Source: Chrysophaeum taylorii (lineage: Eukaryota > Sar > Pelagophyceae > Pelagomonadales > Pelagomonadaceae). Taken from it: a stretch of 64,000 nucleotides of DNA. The stretch is taken from contig JAQMWT010000115.1 in the NCBI GenBank assembly GCA_029834535.1, forward strand, positions 1-64,000. The letters run 5' to 3'. Positions 11,358 through 19,513 of this stretch are shown here, one piece after another. Position numbers and translations under genes: made by a program. Numbering within the stretch: the first letter of the stretch is position 1; each line of letters opens with the position of its first letter. Under the pieces are notes generated by a model. That model was not told the DNA's origin. It ran no database searches and saw only the letters and a program-made list of their open reading frames with translations.

Positions 11358-12267
11358 CCCACGAATACCTACAGTAACTCTACTTTGCTCTGGGATGTCC
11401 ACTTCTGCATTCTTGGCTTGCGCTTCTAATGACTTGCAAATCAACATCAACGTTAAAGTTATTGTTGAGAGCGACGACAATATCCCGCACATGCTACGAA
11501 GACGTTTTGGTAATTCCATCGAAGTTTTCCCATGCCTACCTAAGTTTCTGACATATCTCCATCGAGCATCGGACGTTGAACGTGCACGATATTACACCGA
11601 TATAGTGGAATTGACATCACCATGCACAAATCGCAACATAATCAATGGGAGATCCATTTCCACCTTCGAGCGTGATATGGATGATTCCTTGTTTCCAAGT
11701 GCTCTAAGTGTACTTGAGCTTTTAAAGCCGCTCGTTCTTTTCATGGAAATGACACGACCACACTCCGCATCGTATGAAGACCATATACGAGTTGCTAATC
11801 TCATCTTCTCAACGATGCACTATACGGTGGATATATGTGACCGATTTCCATGCTATCTATGTGGAGATTATCAAGCCAGAGAAAGATGGATCCTCGTTGC
11901 ACGTAAATATAACACCGGCCCTCTTGATCTGCTTTCATGGCCTAATAAACGAGTCAGTTCCTTTCTGGACATTGCAGACCACGCTAATTCCATCAGTCGC
12001 AAGTTAATAGTCGACGAACCTTGGACGCAAGTCTTTCCTGGCATACCATTCGTGTCCACACCTAAAACCTACAACATTTTCAGTCGTACAGGGTCCGTGC
12101 GCTTAAATGTGACTGAGCTTGAAACCTTAACTATGCTGTTCCTTCGTCTGCACTCCAATAAAACAGTCGAACATCCCAGTCAAGATGAAATGGAGGGCAT
12201 TTCTAACTTTCGCCTGGGATTCTTGACTAATTCAAGAAAACCACTTGCTTGCATGAGATCCTGCTGA
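11329..12267 (+). CDS. C5-cytosine DNA methyltransferase encoded in a retroelement
   Basis: The 312-residue ORF carries the ordered motifs of C5-cytosine methyltransferases: motif I TLLCSGMSTSAF (residues 17-28, SAM loop), motif II acidic residue in VIVESDD (E47), catalytic motif IV with Pro-Cys at 98-99 (ELTSPCTNRN), motif VI with E140 in LFMEMT, motif VIII DYQARER (180-186, matching QxRxR), and a motif IX-like RLNVTELETL near 265-274. It overlaps the protease-like ORF by 29 bp in the +1 frame. Departures: motif I lacks the FxGxG form, ENV is EMT, and motif X (GN-V) is not seen, so the C-terminus may be cut at the end of the AT-rich block. Family knowledge says such enzymes methylate cytosine in DNA; whether this one is active is unknown. 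Confidence 0.65.
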   Translation: MLHTVTSSPSPRIPTVTLLCSGMSTSAFLACASNDLQININVKVIVESDDNIPHMLRRRFGNSIEVFPCLPKFLTYLHRASDVERARYYTDIVELTSPCTNRNIINGRSISTFERDMDDSLFPSALSVLELLKPLVLFMEMTRPHSASYEDHIRVANLIFSTMHYTVDICDRFPCYLCGDYQARERWILVARKYNTGPLDLLSWPNKRVSSFLDIADHANSISRKLIVDEPWTQVFPGIPFVSTPKTYNIFSRTGSVRLNVTELETLTMLFLRLHSNKTVEHPSQDEMEGISNFRLGFLTNSRKPLACMRSC

Positions 12268-12898
12268 TGAGGCCAAGCACGCACAGCCGAGAAGCGCAAT
12301 GGGTGACTTTCGCCACCGATCTCCGATAATTGTAGGCGCCATTGCTACGGCGGCGCTTGGATCAAACTCTGCTATTCTCCAAACCGTCGTCCTGCGCCCG
12401 GTCGTCGTCCTCGCCGTTGTCATTACGGGACGGCGCCGCGCCGCGCCTGGGGGCTCCGTTCTCGCCGCAGAGCGCAGCAACGAACCCACACATCGTGTCC
12501 TGCTGCCGGACGTTCAGACTGTTAAAGATCTGGTTGAAGTCCAGGCGACTGAGGGGCTGCCGCCTCGTCGTCGTTGGCTTTGGCGCCCGTTGCGTGTGTT
12601 GGCCTAGAAAGTAGCCCAGTGTGTCCGTCTGTGGAAAAGGAGGTGTGTTTTTCGTTTCAAAGACGACGACGACAACGACATCGGATTACTATCCTGATGG
12701 TTTCCGCGGGTGCCTGGATTCCGAAGGTTCGCCCCTCGGATCGCGGACTACAACAACATGTCTGAATCGATCCGGCACAGGTCGGCCGTCATGGGCGCGC
12801 ATTATCAAAACGCCACGCCAAGCGAGCGAGAGGAGATCAGATGAGCGCTTCTGAATCCCGCGTCTGCGACGACGTGCTGCCTTCTTAATGGCACCGGC
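12268..12898. other. Intergenic, no gene recognised
   Basis: Composition returns to GC-rich at about 12.26 kb. Short open frames exist, including one at 12299-12607 with a hydrophobic N-terminus that could conceivably be a signal-anchor exon of the following glycosyltransferase, but I could not find a splice junction that joins them. Confidence 0.4.
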
Positions 12899-14036
12899 AT
12901 GATGAACGCGACTTGCACCATTTCGGAAGCGCGGACATTCCGATATCGCGTCGTCGTGACGACCAACAGTGAACGCCACTGGATGGCCAAGTCGATGGTG
13001 GAGACGTGGGTCAGGGCGCACGATCACATCGTCGCGACCGATTTTGGCCACGACGATCCCGATTTCCCAGGATTGCGGTATGGGTCGGCTTTGGCGCACC
13101 GTGCTCTCGCGGGCGTCGCGTGTGCCGCCAGTCCCAAGCACGACGACAAGCCGCGATACGACTTCATCATCGTCGCCGACGACGATCCTTTCGTGCGCGT
13201 CGACTGCCTCGAAGCCATGCTGAAAGACCTCGGGGCGCGCCCCGATGTACCGATGATCGCGGGCAGGCGGGTCGACGGCACCAATCGCCTAGAGCACAAA
13301 CTTTTACACGTGTGCATGCTGTTCGCGCGTGCGGACTTCATGGACTGCGATCTCGGAGAGTACGAGCGCGGGGCCAAGTATTTTCTGACAAAGCGATGAC
13401 AGCGCTGCGCGGCCGACACGCGCAAACCATGTTCACCCGAGCTCCCGGAAATTTTCGCAGACATCGACCGCAAAATCGAGGACGAGTTCGGCGACCTCTA
13501 TCCGCTCTACGTCTGGCCCTACGGTGGCCTTGGCATCGTGATCTCGAGAGCTGCCATCGACGCCACGCTCGCCAACATGACCACCACGTGCATCCGCACC
13601 ATGAGCTGCCCGTTCTGGGGTGGCATGTTCTACGCAACGAGGAACGTACGAGAAGAACCCGAAATCGACAGACTGCTGCTTGGGAACGACGACGACAACG
13701 TCCACTGCTTCGCCACTGACGCACAGCTCGCGAGCTGCGCGGTCGACTTTGCCGACATCGTGCCTTTCGAGCTTAACTTTTCCACGAGTTGTCCCTGGAG
13801 GGAGCGCCCACGTCCGCCAGGCCTAGTGCCCCCGCCAGCGGGAGTACACCGACTTTGTCAACACCCGCGTTGTGCACATGGACCAGTGCTGTCCTGGTGC
13901 CGAGATGCCGGAGAGCCTCGCCCCCGTCACCGATTTTAACAACGGCGGCGACCTCGGCCTCGACCACAAGTGCGCCATCGCGCACCGCAAGGAGGAGCGC
14001 GCCAAGAAGGCAGGGCACCGCCGCTACACCGCATAG
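12899..14036 (+). pseudogene. Fringe-like glycosyltransferase (GT31-type), interrupted
   Basis: The plus-strand frame from 12899 encodes IIVADDDPFVR (the DDD/DxD metal-nucleotide-sugar site) about 98 residues in, then ARADFMDCDLGEYERG. An in-frame TGA at 13397-13399 interrupts it. The same frame resumes and encodes WPYGGLGIVISRAAI, which matches the GGAG-x-x-xS motif of fringe-like enzymes, and SCPFWGGMFYA. Near 13800 the coding frame changes: a convincing C-terminus (HMDQCCPGAEMPESL, later FNNGGDLGLDHK) lies in another frame and stops at 14036. No clean intron explains either break, so I read it as a decaying gene, although sequence errors could give the same picture. Such enzymes add sugars to glycoproteins in the Golgi; the expected N-terminal anchor is missing here. 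Confidence 0.55.
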
Positions 14037-14304
14037 CCTTTCGAACGATCGAACTCTCGAGAGCTAGAACCAAGTGCCTTTCGATCCTAATATTACTAGT
14101 CTTGTCCAAAAGAATACCATACGGTCGTCGTGTTCTTAGGGGTGATTGCGGCGGCAAAGGACGAACACGACTACTGTTGAAGAGGTATATGATAAGAACC
14201 CCGGCCACGAGCGAGTCCAGAGGTGGTAAATCCCCGCTTGTTGTTTGTTTGTTTTTGTTTGTTTGTTTGTTTGATCAAACGACGTTCGTTGCTGCTGCTC
14301 GTTA

Positions 14305-16033
14305 CTAATCAGGGAAGGCGTGGACGCGACCGAACGGGACTTCGACCGAGGCTCGGTGCACCGGGTTGGAAGTGGCGTGGTCGTCCTGGCGGTTTTTTGT
14401 CTGTCCTTCTCTGGCCTGCTCTTTGGACTTGCCTCTGTTTGCGGGGCGCTGCGGCGAGAGAGTCATCATGGTATCCCGGCGGTGGCGCCAATTGCGCTCT
14501 GACTCCATGGAGAACGTGGCGAAGGCGCGCTTGGCGTCCAGGACCGCAGATACGACTCTCGCTCTTGTTTGGTGGTGCGGAGTATCGACGAGAAAGCAGT
14601 AGCGTGGGTTGGAGTGTCCGTCCTCGGAGACGCAGAGGAGGAACTTGGAGTGTTCGAGATCCGCGGCGTCGTCGAAGCAGCAATCGCAGCACACCGCCGT
14701 TTGCTGTTGGTCGCTTTGCGTACCTTGGCGTCGCCGATTAAAATCTATGGGATCCAGCTCTGTGACCGACAGGCAATTCGGAGCGAGGACGTCTTTCGAA
14801 TGCCATCGCGCGCCGAGTTTGTCGGGCCGTAAGACCAAGACGATGTCGTTGAAGAACGCGAGTCGATAGCGCTTGGACGAGCACTTGGAGGACCACATGC
14901 GGTCGTTGTCCATGAAGACGAAGTGTTGCATGTCGACCTCGATTTGGTCGATGACCTTGCGCGTCGGGACGAGCTCGGGGATCGTCGCGTCATAGTGCTT
15001 GTACGCCTCGACGGTGCGCGAGACGCCTTCGTAGGCGCGGACGCGGTCGTTGACGGCGGCCGCGACCACAAGAACCTCGCGCTCGGCGTCGACGAGCTGG
15101 TCGACAGCCTCCCCTTTTGCCTCGAGCTTGCGGACGAGGTCGCGCAGAAAAAGCGGGTACTTGCAGACGCGCTGTACGGGCGTGATCAGCATCGACTCGA
15201 TCGCGACCTCCTCGAGGGCCGTCGCTCCGCGCGAAGAGCGCCTGTACTTTTCGAGTTCGAGGAGCGCGGTCGGGTACTCGGCCGAGTACGTCGCAAAGAG
15301 CTTGAAGTAGGGTGCGAGCTTGAGGAAGGCGGCGGCGACGCCGGAAACGGTGCAGTCCGCCGAGAACGCCTCGACGAGCTCGCCCGAGAGCTTGCGGAGC
15401 GGCCCGATGGCCATGAGCAGCGCAGCGAGTCGCTTGGGCGCGTCGGGTAGCGACAAGTCATCGAGGATGGCAAGGTTCGCGCCGTAGGTTTGCTCGGTCG
15501 CGAGGAGTTCCTCGCAGATCATCGCGATCTCGTCTTTTGCTGCCGTCTTCTGCGTCTGGTCGCCCACCAACCGAGACAGCGTGCTCCGGAAGGACTCGGG
15601 GCGTCCCTCATCGTTCTCGCACATCTCGACGTCGCGGAGCGCATTTTGTGTGGTGACCGCGAACGCCTCCGAACGGCGCGCGCGCTTCCGGCGGCGGCTC
15701 GCGTAGCACATGCTGACGACGACCGCGACTATGCCCACGGCCTAAGGGAAAGCTCACACGCGCGCAACCACCATTCGGGCCTACCAAACCCAACCCGAAC
15801 GCGAGCGAAAGATCAAGCCAGAACACGGCGACCTTGTCGTCGTCGTCGTCGTCGTCGTCGTTGTTTCCTAGGAGCGTCGATGGGCTCGGCGTCGGCAGGG
15901 GTGTAGGCGTCGGCGTTGGAGACATTTCTCCTCCGACCTCGCGCGCGATGCCAGCAACGTCTGCTGGAAGGCGCGCGACCCCAACCGCGAAGCATGCGAT
16001 TAAAATCGCGGCGACACGACGGAAGCCACCCAT
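14305..16033 (-). CDS. Transmembrane RhoGEF (DH-PH) protein, one 43-bp intron
   Basis: Exon 1 (16033-15785) encodes a signal peptide (about residues 1-22), a Thr/Pro-rich stretch and a run of eight Asp; exon 2 (15741-14305) encodes the rest. The intron 15742-15784 (GTAGGC...TTAG) restores the frame and fuses two half-helices into one membrane segment (about residues 68-93), followed by the stop-transfer run RRRKRARR. The cytosolic part has a DH domain at about 155-324, with TPVQRVCKYPLFLRDL near 270-285, and a PH-like domain at about 345-485 (YRLAFFNDIVLVL). Total 561 residues. DH-PH proteins exchange GDP for GTP on Rho-family GTPases. A type I membrane anchor with a lumenal or extracellular tail is unusual and suggests signalling at a membrane surface. 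Confidence 0.75.
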
Positions 16034-16381
16034 CGTCGTGGCCTAGTTTGTTGTTGTTGTGGAAAAATGACCGAATCGTTGGCACGCAACGGACCTCGTA
16101 TCTTTTAATTTATTAAAAAAATTTCTCCTCTCGCGGCTTGATTAGAACCCTTAGAACGAACCCCCCCAAAAAACCTTAGAAACACCTCACAACGCTCTGC
16201 GCGTGCTCCGATTCGTATCCCCCACTCGCACACACACCACCACGAGTTATAGCAGTAGTCGACCTTTGTACAAACCCAACCCACACGAGCAACCAAAAAA
16301 AAAAGCCATTCGGTGAGACGAGTGGCGGTAAACACCTGCGAACAAAAAACAAGAAGACAGTGATGATGTTGGAACGACGAA
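16034..16381. other. Intergenic between RhoGEF start and decarboxylase-like gene end
   Basis: The stretch holds the upstream region of the RhoGEF gene, and A/T-rich bases (AATTTATTAAAAAAATT, about 16108-16124) lie about 80 bp before its start codon on the minus strand. No gene is seen. Confidence 0.5.
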
Positions 16382-17854
16382 CTAGAGGGTGATGTTGGGG
16401 AGGGTGATGTTGTTCAAGAGGGAAGCGACCGTGTCGTCGTCGTCGTCGTCGTCGTCTGCATAATCGCCGCGTATTTCCGCAAGGACGTCGGCGAGCGACG
16501 CGATGATGTCGTGGTTGTGTGGCGTGACAAAAATGCGGACCATGGTTGGGTCTTTGTCGATCGAGACGAGGGAGTAGGGTTTGAGTTGGGGGGCGTTGTA
16601 GATGCGGGTCGCGAGGTCGGGGGTTTTGACGTCGATGAGGACGAGCGGATAGAGCGCTATGATATCAAAGGCTGTATGTCGATCGGCGAGGGCCGCGTAG
16701 TGTTGGTCGATGACATCCTGCAATTTGGACTTGAAGTCGCGGAAATCGTCGAGGCGAAAGTCGGCGTAGTCTGTCGCAAAGAGCAAATACGCGAAGAGCG
16801 GTGACTCGGGGATGCTGGTGGTGCGGGAGAGTGCGACCAGGGGGTGCGCGGCTCCGGCGATGGCGTCGGCGAGCGTGCCCTTCCGAGGCTTTATCGACGC
16901 GTCGGCCGCGTGCTGACAGCAGTCGAGGGGCTCGTCGTCGAAGAAGAGCAAGCTGCCGACCGGGAGAAAGTCCTTGAAGCCAGATTGGACGAGGCCGAGG
17001 AGCGCGCCCTCGCGGGGGAGACGAGGGGGGGCGTCGTCGCGCTCTTCGACGGCGAGCCTCGATGGGACGCAGCCGGCCAGCGCCGCGTCGACAAAAACGT
17101 GGGTCGAGGCGTCCTTCGCGTCGCACTGATCGAGGAGGTTGTTGAACCACGCGGCATTAGTAGTACGGCCGCTCACGGTCGCGCAAAACGTGAAGACGGC
17201 GACGACAAAGTCGCCAGGCTGGACCGGCAGCTCGGGCACCTCGCCAACGGACACCGATACAAATTTCAAAAAGGGATCGCGGTCGTGGAGCGTTGCCACG
17301 TTGCGCCACGCGTAGTGCGCGTCGTCGGGTAGCAGCACGACGACCGGACGGTCGCGCGCTCGGCCCTCGAACGCGAGGAGGGCGACGACGGCCTCGATCG
17401 ACTTAGTGGTCGAGGGAAAAGTCTCGAACCGCGCGCGAGGGGTCGGCTGGAAAAAGTCGCGGATTAGTATCTCGCGGAAGGCGGGCGAGCCGCACGCGGA
17501 GGTCTGCGAGAGATGTCCGCCCGCCGTACCCCCAGCAATGTTCAGCAGCGACCCAGATCGCAGCGCCTCGAGCGACGCAACCAGCGCGGGCGACCGCTTC
17601 GACCTCAGGTACGCGAGGAACTTGTCGACCACGCCCACCTGGTCGACCAGCGGCAGTCCAGAGTTCTTCCGAAGCCAGGCTTGCCCCGCCTCGAAACGCA
17701 AGAACAGCTCCTCGGCGCACTGGGTCCTCGTATCGAGCTGGGGCTCCTGGACCACAAACCGCGCGGACCCCCGCCACGACCGACCGGCCTGCTCGAACGC
17801 AGCGCCGGCCGCCCAGAGACCAATCACCAACCAAAACATGTGGGGAGGTGTCAT
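16382..17854 (-). CDS. Divergent PLP-dependent decarboxylase-like protein, secretory or plastid signal
   Basis: The frame is open from 17980, but I start at the ATG at 17854 (a second lies at 17839) because it begins a clear signal peptide (MFWLVIGLWAAGAAF). The 490-residue product has the layout of fold-type I group II decarboxylases (histidine or aromatic amino acid decarboxylase type): a possible ring-stacking His in DDAHYAW (about H180), Asp in HVFVDAAL (about D256) and the PLP-lysine segment QSGFKDFLPVGSLLFF (about K294), which replaces the usual SGHK-x-x-GxPxPCG. The C-terminus has an eight-Asp run. Identity to the family is weak outside these motifs, so the substrate cannot be named, and a non-decarboxylating relative such as an aminotransferase or lyase is possible. 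Confidence 0.55.
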   Translation of the reverse strand: MTPPHMFWLVIGLWAAGAAFEQAGRSWRGSARFVVQEPQLDTRTQCAEELFLRFEAGQAWLRKNSGLPLVDQVGVVDKFLAYLRSKRSPALVASLEALRSGSLLNIAGGTAGGHLSQTSACGSPAFREILIRDFFQPTPRARFETFPSTTKSIEAVVALLAFEGRARDRPVVVLLPDDAHYAWRNVATLHDRDPFLKFVSVSVGEVPELPVQPGDFVVAVFTFCATVSGRTTNAAWFNNLLDQCDAKDASTHVFVDAALAGCVPSRLAVEERDDAPPRLPREGALLGLVQSGFKDFLPVGSLLFFDDEPLDCCQHAADASIKPRKGTLADAIAGAAHPLVALSRTTSIPESPLFAYLLFATDYADFRLDDFRDFKSKLQDVIDQHYAALADRHTAFDIIALYPLVLIDVKTPDLATRIYNAPQLKPYSLVSIDKDPTMVRIFVTPHNHDIIASLADVLAEIRGDYADDDDDDDDTVASLLNNITLPNITL

Positions 17855-18007
17855 AACGGCAATAAACTTGCATGTAGTGACGATATTCGTGACCCCTATC
17901 TCCAAAACTTCAAAGAATTCATTATTAGTGAGGTTCCGCAGTACTGTAGGCCGTTTGGCGAATAGTAATTTTGGGGCCACAGTACCCTACGTGTACGCAG
18001 GGCCTTT

Positions 18008-19096
18008 AATAAACAGTGACAAGTGCAGGCCAGTAAGTTCACCTAGTCCCAATCTCTAACCACAGTAATTTCGGTGTAAACCCAATCTCTAACCCCAGTA
18101 AGTTCGGCGTAAACCAACACCCACTCTCCTTCGAGCTCGTCGCTCTCACCCCCGCCAATCTAAGCTGCTTTGATCCGCACACGCCGCTAAGCTTTGAGTT
18201 TACTCTAAAAGCCCCAGTAAGTTCACACTTGGTCTCAGTAAGTTCACCTGGTCACTAAGCTCGCCTAGTCCCAATCTCTAACCCCAGTAAGTTCACCTGG
18301 TTCCAGTAAGTTCACCTGGTCCCAGTAAGTTAACCTATAGTGCGCGTGTAGACGCCGGGAGGGGGATTATCGGTATTGCGCAGCACGTGTGGGGTAGGGT
18401 GGAGTCGTCGACCCAGAAGAGTATATCCTCAGGGTTGCCGATCGACAGAGAGCCACGTAGAGCTGGACGTGGCAGAAGACGGGCTTCGCCAAGAGGACGC
18501 CGACCTCGCGGGGCGTCTGGCCCTGGCTCTTGGTGATCGTTTGGCGTCGGCGGGCCTTAAGGGATACAGGTTGGAGGAGCCTCGGTGACAACGATACGAT
18601 CGATCATGTATCTGGTACCGTTGCAGTGGCCGTGCGACGGGTCGAGGTTGCGAAGACTTTAAGCTCGCGATCAAAGTCAGCGTGCCGTTGGTTGTCAGAG
18701 AGTTCAAAACTCGACTGTAAAGAGCGAGGCGTCGTCTTCCGACCCAACCTAGTCTGCCTAAAAGAACTCCGACGCCTCGTCTCCGGGAAAAAAAGGCCGC
18801 GGTCATGCGCGCGTTGTCAGCATCGACAACATCGTTTCGACGGGGCGTGAGAATGGCGCGCTGAAAGAGCCGCCGCGGGTCGTGGAAATAGTCTGCGAGG
18901 TCGCCGTAGACGGCTTGGAGGATCACTGTCTGGCTCTCGCGCCTACCTGATCCTTACTCTCGCGCCTACCTGATCCTTACCCTAAATCGAGGGACAAACA
19001 GACAGACAGACAGACACACCCACACACCCCCCCCCCTCTTAGCAGTCGACATTTAAAGACAGACAAACAAACAAACATCTGTCGATTAGTAGTTAG
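18008..19096 (-). mobile_element. Helitron-helicase-type fragment, copy 1 (minus)
   Basis: Minus-strand translation across 18926-18367 gives, in shifting frames, RRLFQRAILTPRNDVV-like sequence and then TITKSQGQTPREVGVLL, KPVFCHVQLYVALCRS. These are the last motifs of PIF1/Helitron helicases (usual form NKSQGQT... PVFSHGQLYVALSR). Frameshifts and missing upstream motifs show a 5'-truncated relic. A nearly identical copy lies inverted at 39338-40556. Similarity begins near TAACTACTAATCGACAG at one end and ends near GGCCTGCACTTGT at the other. The 3' part holds tandem AGTAAGTTCACCTGGTC units. Typical Helitron ends (5'-TC, CTRR-3' with hairpin) were not identified, so the class rests on the helicase motifs. 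Confidence 0.65.
18026..18335 (-). repeat. Short tandem motif array, AGTAAGTTCACCTGGTC type
   Basis: About eight degenerate copies of CAGTAAGTTCACCTGGTC or its truncated form CAGTAAGTTC are spaced irregularly, interrupted by a segment containing CAATCTAAGCTGCTTTGATC. The same array is present in reverse orientation at 40240-40552. It belongs to the end of the helicase-bearing element. Confidence 0.75.
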
Positions 19097-19098
19097 GA

Positions 19099-19513
19099 AG
19101 ATCGGCTTCAACAAAACACAGATTTTCTCGGGCCGTTTCGAACATTAATAGGGAAAAGAACAGAAAGTAGAGTCCCGTTAGAGTGTCGGGACTGACACAC
19201 ACACGTTTCCCAATTAATTATTGTGGAGGTCAAACGGTGCTCGATCCACCAAGTCGACGGTCGAGTCTCGGTACACAACACTCTCACGCACTCCAAGAAG
19301 AAAACATTTTATAAACAGCACCGCTTTTGGCACATACATTAGCAAAAGAACAGAAAGTAGGTCGCGGGTGAAGCGTTTTGAAATAAATCGGCTTCACAAA
19401 ACGCAGATTTTCTCGGGCCGTTTCGAACATACATACGGAAAAGAACAGAAAGTAGAGTCCCGTTAGAGTGTCGGGACTGACACACACACGTTTCCCAATT
19501 AATTATTGTGGAA
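19099..19513 (+). repeat. Two direct copies of a ~125-bp unit
   Basis: The block at 19099-19224 (containing CAGATTTTCTCGGGCCGTTT and ending AATTAATTATTGTGGA) recurs almost identically at 19388-19513; a partial third copy (AAAAGAACAGAAAGTAG) lies at 19343-19360. There is no coding potential. The spacing of 289 bp and end-to-end match could mean terminal repeats of a very short mobile element or a tandem duplication. Confidence 0.75.

Larger units (their letters stand above)
8518..12267 (+). mobile_element. AT-rich retroelement: gag-like, protease-like and C5-methyltransferase ORFs
   Basis: Three long ORFs lie head to tail on the plus strand with short overlaps (19 bp at 10527-10545, 29 bp at 11329-11357) and in alternating frames, as in retrotransposon gag-pol arrangements. 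Codon use is A/T-ending, unlike the GC-rich host genes, which marks it as a recent foreign or mobile sequence. ORF2 has a retropepsin-like DTCAS motif; ORF3 has the ordered motifs of a C5-cytosine methyltransferase. No reverse transcriptase (YxDD), RNase H or integrase is present. The A/T-rich composition ends abruptly near 12.26 kb at the end of ORF3, so the element seems truncated on its 3' side. LTRs were not found. Confidence 0.6.

Noticed and set aside
8518..12267. Reverse transcriptase or integrase in the AT-rich element
   Set aside because: I looked for YxDD, RNase H and HHCC/DDE patterns in all three ORFs and found none.
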